Origin: Mycolicibacterium senegalense
GTDB taxonomy: Bacteria > Actinomycetota > Actinomycetes > Mycobacteriales > Mycobacteriaceae
Direction of reading: 5' to 3'
Assembly: GCF_019645875.1 (NCBI RefSeq)
Contig: NZ_CP081000.1
Location: 4,712,001 to 4,776,000, forward strand
DNA: 64,000 bases
The position numbers were made by a program, and so were the translations under genes. The notes beneath the pieces were generated by a model. The model had not been told where the DNA came from and ran no database searches. It saw only the letters and a list, made by a program, of their open reading frames with translations. Below are positions 17,254-24,102 of this stretch, one piece after another; position 1 is the stretch's first letter; every line of letters starts with the position of its first letter.

Positions 17254-19122
17254 ATGTCCGGTTACCGCGCCTTGTTCGACACCAGCCTCAACGACCCGGC
17301 CTCGTTCTGGGCCGACGCCGCCAAGGCGGTGACCTGGACGTCGGAGCCGCAGCGCATACTCGACGACACCAACCCGCCGTTCTACCGCTGGTTCCCTGAC
17401 GGCGAGCTGAACACCTGCGCCAACGCCCTGGACCGCCACGTCGCCGAGCGCGGCGATCAGACCGCACTGATCTACGACTCCCCGGTCACCGGCGCCAAGG
17501 CCGGCTACACCTACCTCGAGTTGCGCGATGCCACGGCCCGGTTCGCCGGCGCCCTGCGCGGCCTCGGGGTCGGCAAGGGCGATCTGGTCGTGATCTACAT
17601 GCCGATGGTGCCCGAGGCCGTCATCGCGATGCTGGCCTGCGCCCGGCTCGGTGCGGTGCACTCGGTGGTGTTCGGCGGGTTCGCGGCGCACGAATTGGCG
17701 ACCCGCATCGACGATGCCCGACCGGTGGTCGTGGTGAGCGCATCGTGCGGCATCGAGCCCACCCGCACCGTCGAATACAAGCCCATGCTCGACGCGGCGC
17801 TGGAGATCGCCGAACACAAACCGAGGGCCTGCGTCATCCTGCAGCGCAAGCAGTGCCCCTGCGAGCTGGTCGACGGACGCGATCACGACTGGAAGCAGCT
17901 GATCGCCGGCGCCGAACCGGCGGATCCCGTGCCGGTGGCCGCCACCGATCCGCTGTACGTCCTGTACACGTCGGGCACCACCGGTAAACCCAAGGGCATC
18001 GTCCGCGACAACGGCGGGCATGCCGTCGCCCTGCTGTGGAGCATGCGCCACATCTACGACATCGCACCCGGCGACGTGTTCTGGGCGGCCTCCGACGTCG
18101 GCTGGGTGGTCGGCCACTCCTACATCGTGTATGCGCCCCTGCTACTGGGCGCGACAACCGTGCTCTACGAAGGCAAACCGATCGGCACCCCCGACGCCGG
18201 GGCGTTCTGGCGAGTGGCCGCCGAATACGGCGTCAAGGCCTTGTTCACCGCCCCCACCGCGATCCGCGCGATCAAGAAGGAAGATCCCGACGCCACCCGG
18301 CTGGCCGATTACGACTTGTCCGGGCTCAAGTATCTGTTCCAGGCCGGCGAGCGGCTGGACCCCGACACCTACCACTGGGCCGCAGACAAACTCGGCATCC
18401 CGGTCGTCGACCATTGGTGGCAGACCGAGACCGGGTGGGCCATCGCGGCCGACCCCATGGGCGTCGAACCGCTGCCGATCAAACCCGGCTCGGCGACGGT
18501 GCCGATGCCCGGCTACGACGTGCAGATCCTGCGTTCGGACGGCACCGCATGCGAGGCCGGCGAGGAAGGGGCGATCTGCATCAAGCTGCCGCTGCCTCCG
18601 GGCACGCTGCCCACGCTGTGGGGTGACGATCACCGCTATGTCGCGTCCTACCTGTCGGCGTTCACCGGTTACTACCTGACCGGTGACGGCGGTTACCTGG
18701 ACTCTGACGGCTACCTGTTCGTGATGGGCCGCACCGATGACGTGATCAACGTTGCCGGACACCGGCTCTCGACCGGTTCGATCGAAGCCGTGTTGGCCGA
18801 CCATCCTTCGGTGGCCGAATGCGCGGTGATCGGTGTCGCCGACGAGCTCAAGGGGCAGGTGCCGCGCGGCTTCGTCGTGCTCAAGAGCGGCGCGTCCACC
18901 GAGGGGATCACGCAGGAGCTCGTGGACCGGGTGCGCGAAAGCATCGGGGCGGTAGCGGTTTTCAAGAAGGTCGACGTGGTGACGGCGTTGCCGAAAACCC
19001 GGTCCGGCAAGATTCTGCGCAAGACCATGCGCGGGATCGCCGACGGCCGGGACGAGCCGGTGCCCTCAACCATCGAGGATCCCGCGGTGCTCGATGCCCT
19101 CAAGGACGTCCTGCGTCCCTGA
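17254..19122 (+). CDS. prpE: Acetyl/propionyl-CoA synthetase (PrpE type)
   Basis: The 622-residue adenylate-forming enzyme has the P-loop LYTSGTTGKPKGIVRDNGGH; the RDNGGH extension is a hallmark of the propionyl-CoA synthetase branch. It also has the A5 motif WWQTETGWAI, A7 YYLTGDGGYLDSDGYLFVMGRTDDVINVAGHR, and the C-terminal lysine in TRSGKILRKTMR, which is the usual target of regulatory acetylation. It converts acetate or propionate to the CoA ester with ATP. The ATG at 17254 follows a TANNNT box at leaderless distance. It is monocistronic and ends in a strong hairpin shared with the converging ctpD gene. Confidence 0.9.
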   Translation: MSGYRALFDTSLNDPASFWADAAKAVTWTSEPQRILDDTNPPFYRWFPDGELNTCANALDRHVAERGDQTALIYDSPVTGAKAGYTYLELRDATARFAGALRGLGVGKGDLVVIYMPMVPEAVIAMLACARLGAVHSVVFGGFAAHELATRIDDARPVVVVSASCGIEPTRTVEYKPMLDAALEIAEHKPRACVILQRKQCPCELVDGRDHDWKQLIAGAEPADPVPVAATDPLYVLYTSGTTGKPKGIVRDNGGHAVALLWSMRHIYDIAPGDVFWAASDVGWVVGHSYIVYAPLLLGATTVLYEGKPIGTPDAGAFWRVAAEYGVKALFTAPTAIRAIKKEDPDATRLADYDLSGLKYLFQAGERLDPDTYHWAADKLGIPVVDHWWQTETGWAIAADPMGVEPLPIKPGSATVPMPGYDVQILRSDGTACEAGEEGAICIKLPLPPGTLPTLWGDDHRYVASYLSAFTGYYLTGDGGYLDSDGYLFVMGRTDDVINVAGHRLSTGSIEAVLADHPSVAECAVIGVADELKGQVPRGFVVLKSGASTEGITQELVDRVRESIGAVAVFKKVDVVTALPKTRSGKILRKTMRGIADGRDEPVPSTIEDPAVLDALKDVLRP

Positions 19123-19131
19123 TTTCTCCGC

Positions 19132-19189
19132 CGAGCAGACGCAAATGTACTGAAATCGTCGGCGTGTCGCGTACATTTGCGTCTGCTCG
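19132..19189. terminator. Bidirectional terminator hairpin between prpE and ctpD
   Basis: A perfect 19-base inverted repeat: left arm CGAGCAGACGCAAATGTAC at 19132-19150 and right arm GTACATTTGCGTCTGCTCG at 19171-19189, with a 20-base loop. It lies exactly between two converging genes, 10 bases past the prpE stop and 2 bases past the ctpD stop. The core GACGCAAA recurs at 34984-35026 in the same kind of position. Confidence 0.75.
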
Positions 19190-19191
19190 CG

Positions 19192-21147
19192 CTAGGAAAG
19201 TCGGGGCCAGGCGCGGTTACTCAACAGTCGCAGGCCGTTGAGCGCAACCAGGATGGTGGAACCCTCGTGGCCGGCCACTCCCAACGGCAACGGCAAGTGC
19301 CCCACCAGGTCCCACGTCACCAGCACAGTGATGACGCCGGCTGCGATCACCAGGTTGGCGATGACCAGGCGCCGGGCCCGCTTCGACAACGCCACCACTG
19401 ACGCGATCGCCGAGAGGTCGTCGCCGACGGTGACGATGTCGGCGGTGTCGACGGTGAGGTCGGCACCGGCGCGGCCCATTGCCATGGACGAATGCGCCGA
19501 CGCCATGGCCGGTGCGTCGTTGACGCCGTCACCGACCATGAGCACGCGACGCCCAGCGGTTTCGAACTCCCGGACCGCGGCCGCCTTGCCCTCGGGCAAC
19601 AGCCCGGCCCGCACATCCTCGATGCCCAACTGGGCAGCCAGTTGTGTTGCGGCGGATTCGTTGTCACCGGTGAGCAGCACCGGTGAGCATCCGGTCATCG
19701 CGCGCAGCGCCCGCACAGCAGCGGCCGCGCCGGGACGGGCCTGGTCATGGAGCCCCAGCACCCCGATCGCATCACCGTCGACGGCCACGACGACGGCGGT
19801 CGCCCCGGTGTTCTCGATCTCGGTCACCGCGGGGATCGGCGGACCCGCATATGCCGCGGGGCTGAGTACCTCGACCTTGCAACCGTCGACGATCGCCTGC
19901 GCCCCGCGGCCCGCTCGGGCAGTGAACCCCGTGGCCGCGGGCACCGTGAGCAAGCGCGACACCGCCTCGGCGACGATGGCCCGACCGATCGGGTGTTCGC
20001 TGAATTGCTCTGCGGCAGCGGCGGTTGCGAGTACCTGGTCGGGCGAGGCGCCGGCAAGAGTCAACACGTGCGATATCCGGGGCGAGCCGGTGGTGAGGGT
20101 TCCGGTCTTGTCCAGCACCACGACATCGGTGTCGGCCAGCCGTTCCATGGCCACCGCCGATTTCACCAACACCCCGCGGCGGCTGGCGTTCGCGATCGCG
20201 CACAGCAGCGGTGGCATGGTGGCGAGCACGACCGCGCACGGTGAGGCCACGATCATGAACGTCATGGCGCGCAACAGAGTTGAGCGTAGATCGCTGCCCA
20301 GTATCAGCGGCACCGCGAACAACGCCAGGGTCGCCGCCACCACGAGCACCGAATAGCGCTGCTCGACCTTCTCGATGAACAGCTGTGTGGTGGCCTTGGT
20401 CGCCGAGGCCGCGGCAACCGCCTCGACGATGCGGGCCATCACCGTGCTCGACGGGTCCTGGGTCACCGTGACCCGCAGTGCCCCAGAGGCGTTGAGCGTG
20501 CCGGCGAACACCTCGTCACCGCGTTGTTTGGCCACCGGAAGCGGTTCACCCGTGATCGAGGACTGGTCGACGTCCGAGGAGCCCCCGATCACGGTGCCGT
20601 CAGCCGAGATCCGTTCCCCCGGCCGGATGAGGATCTGGTCACCGGGCCGCAATGCCTCGGCGGCGACGACCCGCTGCGCGCCGTCACCGTCGACCAAAGT
20701 CGCATCGGGCGGCGCCAATTCGAGCAGACCACGCACCGACCGTTCGGTGCGCGTGGTGGCCACGTCCTCCAACGCTCCGGACGTCGCGAAGATGACGATG
20801 AGCAGTGCGCCGTCGAACACCTGCCCGATGGCCGCCGCACCGATCGCCGCCAGGATCATCAACAGGTCGACATCGAGCGTGCGGTCGCGCAGCGCTTGCA
20901 CACCGGACAGCGCCGATTGCCAGCCGCCGGCGGCATAGCAGGCCAAATACAGCGTCCACCACACCGGTGGTGGAGCATCGGCCACCTGCGCGATCACGCC
21001 GCTCAGCATCAATCCCAGGGCCAGGACGGCCCAGCGCACCGAACTCAGCGACCAGATCCACGTGCCGATCCCGCGAGCACCGGCGGGCCTGGCGGCGCTG
21101 TCTCGGCTGTCGCGCACCGACAATCGGTCGCCCGACACAGCGGTCAT
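19192..21147 (-). CDS. ctpD: Heavy-metal P1B-4 type ATPase, CtpD-like exporter
   Basis: A 651-residue heavy-metal P-type ATPase without an N-terminal metal-binding domain. Landmarks are TGEPLPV (actuator), SPCAVVLATMPP in the transport helix, DKTGTLTTG, HP in SEHPIGRAI, and VGDGVNDAPAMASA. An SPC motif together with a final helix HEGSTILVALNGLRLL is the signature of the P1B-4 group, whose mycobacterial member CtpD exports Co2+, Ni2+ and perhaps Fe2+. ATG 21147 is preceded by GGAGG at 8 bases, which is why I reject the GTG three codons upstream. It is divergent from an ArsR/SmtB sensor with a palindrome in the shared gap, so metal-induced export is likely. Confidence 0.9.
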   Translation of the reverse strand: MTAVSGDRLSVRDSRDSAARPAGARGIGTWIWSLSSVRWAVLALGLMLSGVIAQVADAPPPVWWTLYLACYAAGGWQSALSGVQALRDRTLDVDLLMILAAIGAAAIGQVFDGALLIVIFATSGALEDVATTRTERSVRGLLELAPPDATLVDGDGAQRVVAAEALRPGDQILIRPGERISADGTVIGGSSDVDQSSITGEPLPVAKQRGDEVFAGTLNASGALRVTVTQDPSSTVMARIVEAVAAASATKATTQLFIEKVEQRYSVLVVAATLALFAVPLILGSDLRSTLLRAMTFMIVASPCAVVLATMPPLLCAIANASRRGVLVKSAVAMERLADTDVVVLDKTGTLTTGSPRISHVLTLAGASPDQVLATAAAAEQFSEHPIGRAIVAEAVSRLLTVPAATGFTARAGRGAQAIVDGCKVEVLSPAAYAGPPIPAVTEIENTGATAVVVAVDGDAIGVLGLHDQARPGAAAAVRALRAMTGCSPVLLTGDNESAATQLAAQLGIEDVRAGLLPEGKAAAVREFETAGRRVLMVGDGVNDAPAMASAHSSMAMGRAGADLTVDTADIVTVGDDLSAIASVVALSKRARRLVIANLVIAAGVITVLVTWDLVGHLPLPLGVAGHEGSTILVALNGLRLLSNRAWPRLS

Positions 21148-21192
21148 GGCCTGCACCTCCGGTTCTTCGTCTCACATAGCTTGCGAACATTT

Positions 21193-21216
21193 ATACATGT
21201 AGAGATTGAAATGTAT
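21193..21216. promoter_or_regulatory. Candidate ArsR/SmtB operator in ctpD-arsR intergenic region
   Basis: ATACAT (21193-21198) and ATGTAT (21211-21216) form an interrupted palindrome with a 12-base spacer. The gap around it is AT-rich and lies between the divergent ctpD and arsR starts. SmtB-family repressors bind AT-rich interrupted palindromes of about this size. Binding here would cover both promoters. Confidence 0.5.
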
Positions 21217-21243
21217 CACCAATGTCTTGACCCGCGTGCTTGA

Positions 21244-21606
21244 ATGAATGTCATGGGTCACGGAGTTGAGGGGCGAGCGACGCCGGCAGCGTCCCTCGAC
21301 GCCGCCTCGGCAGCCAAAGTCGCCGAGACCCTGCAGGCCCTCGCCTCGCCCAACCGGCTACTGATCCTGACCCGGCTGCGAGAATCACCGTGCTCGGTCA
21401 CCGAGCTGTCCGCCGCGGTCGGCATGGAACAGCCCGCCGTCTCCAACCAACTCCGACTATTGCGGGCGCTCGGTCTGGTGACCGGCGACAGGTCCGGCCG
21501 CAACATCGTCTACCGGCTCTACGACAGCCATGTGGCGCAATTGCTCGACGAAGCCATCTACCACATCGAGCACCTGCGGCTCGGCGCCCGCGAAAACTCC
21601 GCCTGA
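21244..21606 (+). CDS. ArsR/SmtB-family metal sensor repressor
   Basis: A 120-residue winged-helix protein with the ArsR core (ALASPNRLLILTRLRESPCSVTELSAAVGMEQPAVSNQLRLLRALGLV). The C-terminal helix holds D-S-H, followed 11 and 14 residues later by two His (YHIEH). This D-x-H-x10-H-x2-H spacing is the alpha-5 metal site of CzrA/SmtB/NmtR, which binds Zn, Co or Ni across the dimer. There is no CVC motif of As/Cd sensors. It should release the ctpD operator when metal is in excess. ATG 21253 is an alternative start three codons inside. Confidence 0.88.
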   Translation: MNVMGHGVEGRATPAASLDAASAAKVAETLQALASPNRLLILTRLRESPCSVTELSAAVGMEQPAVSNQLRLLRALGLVTGDRSGRNIVYRLYDSHVAQLLDEAIYHIEHLRLGARENSA

Positions 21607-21651
21607 CTCTAAAACAGCTGCAGCCAAAGAGTTTCACGCAGTGTTCATCTT

Positions 21652-21674
21652 CGCTCGCCGCACCGGCGCGAGCG
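21652..21674 (+). terminator. Possible terminator after arsR
   Basis: CGCTCG (21652-21657) pairs with CGAGCG (21669-21674), and some pairing continues towards an 11-base loop. It stands 46 bases after the arsR stop, with no U-run. It would separate arsR from the Cys-rich peptide gene downstream. Confidence 0.35.
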
Positions 21675-21823
21675 GGACGGCAAAAACGCGCGCACGTGCC
21701 CGAATCCTTTATTTTCAGGGTGGGCCGAACTATTGTGAATTCGTTATATGTTGATATCCGCCCATACTCGGGAGTTTGCTGTCGGCCACCGGCGGCACCC
21801 GAACAGTGAGGAGTTGAACAACG

Positions 21824-21922
21824 ATGCGCATCGCAACCAAGGGATCCTGCACCTGCCGCTGCAATGCCTGCGACGGTGGACACCACTGCGGTAACCCCCC
21901 GAACTGCAACGCGCGGCGCTGA
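21824..21922 (+). CDS. 32-residue cysteine-rich peptide (metallothionein-like)
   Basis: ATG 21824 has a strong GAGGAG ribosome binding site 10 bases upstream. The 32-residue product begins MRIATKGS and has six cysteines, at 9, 11, 13, 16, 22 and 28, plus a His pair at 20-21, in the pattern C-x-C-x-C-x2-C-x5-C-x5-C. A terminator-like 13-base hairpin follows the stop by 7 bases, so this looks like a complete one-gene transcript. Its place beside a metal exporter, a metal sensor and a ZIP transporter suggests metal binding. It does not match MymT as I remember it, and I know no named family. Alternatives are a zinc-bound regulator or a precursor peptide for the nearby radical SAM enzyme. Confidence 0.65.
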   Translation: MRIATKGSCTCRCNACDGGHHCGNPPNCNARR

Positions 21923-21929
21923 CGCCGTC

Positions 21930-21966
21930 GGTGGCCTGTCGCCCGGGCAGTCCGCGACAGGCCACC
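21930..21966 (+). terminator. Hairpin terminator after the Cys-rich peptide gene
   Basis: Perfect 13-base arms GGTGGCCTGTCGC (21930-21942) and GCGACAGGCCACC (21954-21966) with an 11-base loop, starting 7 bases after the TGA. There is no clear U-run, as is common in mycobacteria. Confidence 0.6.
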
Positions 21967-22095
21967 ACCCGCGATCCCTCCGCCGCCTGATGCCCTCCCC
22001 GAACTCTCATCGATCGCACCGATCGGTCGTGCGATCTCGCGCTTCGTCACGTTTCTCCCCGCCCCCGCTTCCCCGGTTCTGAGCCTGCGCTGGCT

Positions 22096-22101
22096 TATGC
22101 T
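22096..22101 (+). promoter_or_regulatory. Probable -10 box for leaderless ZIP-gene transcript
   Basis: TATGCT fits TANNNT and ends 6 bases before GTG 22108. This is the spacing for transcription to begin at the start codon itself. No ribosome binding site is present. Confidence 0.5.
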
Positions 22102-22107
22102 GCGCCT

Positions 22108-22812
22108 GTGCTCTCCGCACTGACCTGGGGCCTGGTGGCCGCATCCTCACTACTCATCGGCGCAGTCGCCGGTGTGGTTCGGGACTGGAACCAACGCCTC
22201 GTCGGTCTCGTCCTCGGCTTCGGCGCCGGGGCGCTCATCTCCAGCATCTCCTTCGAACTCGCCGAAGAAGGCTTCCGCGCCAGCGGCGCCTGGGCCGTGG
22301 CACTCGGCCTGGCCGTCGGAGCCGTGGTGTTCTACCTCGCGGACAAAGCCGTAGATCGAATGGGCCGCAACGGAACCCAAACCGCCGGTCTACCCCTGCT
22401 GCTCGGTGCGCTACTCGACGGCATTCCCGAACAAGCCGCACTCGGCATCGGCATCGCGACCGGAGCCGGCGTCAGCCTGGCGCTGGTGGTCTCCATTTTC
22501 GTGTCAAACCTCCCCGAATCCATCGGGTCGGCCAGCGACATGCGGTCCGCGGGAGATTCCGCCCGCCGGATCGTGGGCGGATGGGCCGCGATCGCCGCAC
22601 TGTGCGCCCTGGCCACCGTCGGCGGCTACCAGCTGCAGAACATCGCCGGCGCCCAATTGCAGGGCGGGATCAACGGTTTCGCCGCCGGTGCGCTGCTGGT
22701 CATGCTGGTGGGCTCGATGATCCCGGAGGCCACCGAGAAGGCCGGCGAGAATGCCGGCCTGGCGGCCGTGCTGGGATTTGCGGTTGCGGCCGGGCTGTCG
22801 CTGGCCGGATGA
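22108..22812 (+). CDS. ZIP-family-like metal transporter
   Basis: A 234-residue membrane protein with about eight hydrophobic segments. It has the paired ZIP helices that carry metal ligands, here LDGIPEQAALGIG near residue 110 and SNLPESIGSASD near 135. In most ZIP proteins these read HNIPEG and HEIPHE, so several His ligands are replaced by Asp, Asn or Gln. Transport of Zn or Fe is therefore uncertain. GTG 22108 follows a leaderless-type -10 box. The Lgt-like gene starts 25 bases after its stop on the same strand, so they probably share transcripts. Confidence 0.8.
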   Translation: MLSALTWGLVAASSLLIGAVAGVVRDWNQRLVGLVLGFGAGALISSISFELAEEGFRASGAWAVALGLAVGAVVFYLADKAVDRMGRNGTQTAGLPLLLGALLDGIPEQAALGIGIATGAGVSLALVVSIFVSNLPESIGSASDMRSAGDSARRIVGGWAAIAALCALATVGGYQLQNIAGAQLQGGINGFAAGALLVMLVGSMIPEATEKAGENAGLAAVLGFAVAAGLSLAG

Positions 22813-22825
22813 ACCACTGCCGGGT

Positions 22826-22831
22826 TAGGTT
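22826..22831 (+). promoter_or_regulatory. Possible internal -10 box for leaderless Lgt-like gene
   Basis: TAGGTT fits TANNNT and ends 6 bases before GTG 22838. It may give a second transcript for the last three genes of the operon without the ZIP gene. Confidence 0.4.
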
Positions 22832-22837
22832 CGGCGG

Positions 22838-23623
22838 GTGACTGACCAGTGGCACCTGGGGCCGCTCAGCGTCGGGGTGCACAACCTGTTCGTCGCCCTC
22901 GGGGTGTCGGCCGCACTGCTGGTCTTCATCTTCGAGGCCCGCCGCCGCGGTGCGGTCAACGAACAGTCCGTCGTGGCCGCGGCCGGAGCGCTGATCGGTG
23001 GCGCGATCGGGATGAGGATGACCGGGTGGGCACGGCACCTCGACTTGAGCGCCAACCCGAGCCTGGCGCAGGCCTGGCAGTTCGGCTCGCGCAGCATTCT
23101 CGGCGGCCTGCTCGGCGCCTATCTCGGCGTGCTCATCGCCAAGCGACTCGGCGGTTATCGCGGAAAGACCGGCGACCTGTTCGCCCCCGCCGTGGCGCTC
23201 GGCATGGCCATCGGGCGAATCGGCTGCCATCTCACCGAAGCCCCGGGCCGACCCACCACATTGCCGTGGGGCATCCACGCCCCGGCCGACACCCCGGAAT
23301 GTCCGGGATGCGTCACCGGCGCCGCCATGCACCCCTCGTTTCTCTACGAGATCGCCTTCCAGCTCACCGCATTCGCCGTGTTGCTGTGGCTGCGGCCACG
23401 CATCGGCAAGCCCGGGGAGTTGTTCGTGCTCTACGTCGCCGGTTACGCGGTATTCCGTTTCCTCGTCGAGTTCGTCCGCGCCAACGAGACGGTGTGGCTG
23501 GACCTGACCCGCCCGCAATGGTTCCTGCTGCCGTCATTGCTGATCCTCGGATTTCGGCTGTGGTACGGCTACCGCCGCGGGTACTATCGCAAACCAGCCC
23601 ACCCTCAGGAGGTGCCCGCATGA
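22838..23623 (+). CDS. Lgt-fold membrane protein lacking key Lgt residues
   Basis: The 261-residue, seven-helix protein aligns with prolipoprotein diacylglyceryl transferase. The signature GRIGCHLTEAPGRPT stands at about residues 126-140, HPSFLYE at 165-171 and FRFLVEF at 206-212. Arg127, Glu134, Gly137, Arg207 and Glu211 are kept. The essential Asn of the signature (E. coli N146) is Cys130, and the HGG histidine (E. coli H103) is Leu88. An ECPGC pair (155, 158) sits in the outer loop. Canonical lipoprotein acylation is therefore doubtful. M. smegmatis is known to carry a second lgt homologue; this is probably that gene. The stop overlaps the next gene (ATGA), which leads to a Tes-like radical SAM gene, so it may transfer or bind another lipid. 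Confidence 0.82.
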   Translation: MTDQWHLGPLSVGVHNLFVALGVSAALLVFIFEARRRGAVNEQSVVAAAGALIGGAIGMRMTGWARHLDLSANPSLAQAWQFGSRSILGGLLGAYLGVLIAKRLGGYRGKTGDLFAPAVALGMAIGRIGCHLTEAPGRPTTLPWGIHAPADTPECPGCVTGAAMHPSFLYEIAFQLTAFAVLLWLRPRIGKPGELFVLYVAGYAVFRFLVEFVRANETVWLDLTRPQWFLLPSLLILGFRLWYGYRRGYYRKPAHPQEVPA

Positions 23624-24102
23624 CGACACCGCCGCCCGGCCCACCTGACGACCCGCCTCCGCACGGTGACGGCCCTGACAGCTTTGAGCCGCAAGGCATT
23701 CCACCCGGCTACCACGGGCCACCGCTATCCAGCTACCCGGTCTACCCGTATCCACTCGACTACCCGGCCGGCCCACCGCCGCAACAGCCGCGCCAGCGGC
23801 GGATCTCCACGGTCACGGTCCTGCTCGGGCCGTTGATCTTTGTCGTGCTCAATGTGATCGTCGGATTCAGCACGGTCATGATGACCGGATGGGCCGACAG
23901 CGCCGGCATAAGTTCCGACGTGGTCCTGGGCCTGGGCGCAGCGCTGCTGGCACTCCTTGCTTTCGGCGGGGGCGCCATGATGCTGCGGTCCACCAACGCG
24001 GACACCCGGGGTCTTGGCCTGGGTCTGATGATCGGCTGGGCACTGACCTCGCTCGTCACCGCCGGCATCTGCACCGGCGTCAACCCCACGATGTATCTAT
24101 GA
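23620..24102 (+). CDS. Small Pro-rich membrane protein, unknown function
   Basis: A 160-residue protein with a Pro/Gly/Tyr-rich cytoplasmic N-terminus of about 60 residues (TPPPGPPDDPPPHGDG, then YPVYPYPLDYPAGPP). Three hydrophobic helices follow at about 70-90, 101-119 and 128-150. I do not recognise a family; Pro-rich N-termini followed by a few helices are common among actinobacterial DUF4190-like proteins. The ATG is in the stop of the Lgt-like gene, and its own stop contains the ATG of the radical SAM gene. This tight coupling suggests all three act together at the membrane. Confidence 0.75.
   Translation: MTTPPPGPPDDPPPHGDGPDSFEPQGIPPGYHGPPLSSYPVYPYPLDYPAGPPPQQPRQRRISTVTVLLGPLIFVVLNVIVGFSTVMMTGWADSAGISSDVVLGLGAALLALLAFGGGAMMLRSTNADTRGLGLGLMIGWALTSLVTAGICTGVNPTMYL

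Noticed and set aside
21824..21922. Cysteine-responsive attenuator peptide or MymT metallothionein
   Set aside because: Known mycobacterial polycysteine attenuators are leaderless with consecutive Cys codons; this frame has a strong Shine-Dalgarno and spaced Cys. The sequence and length do not fit MymT as remembered.
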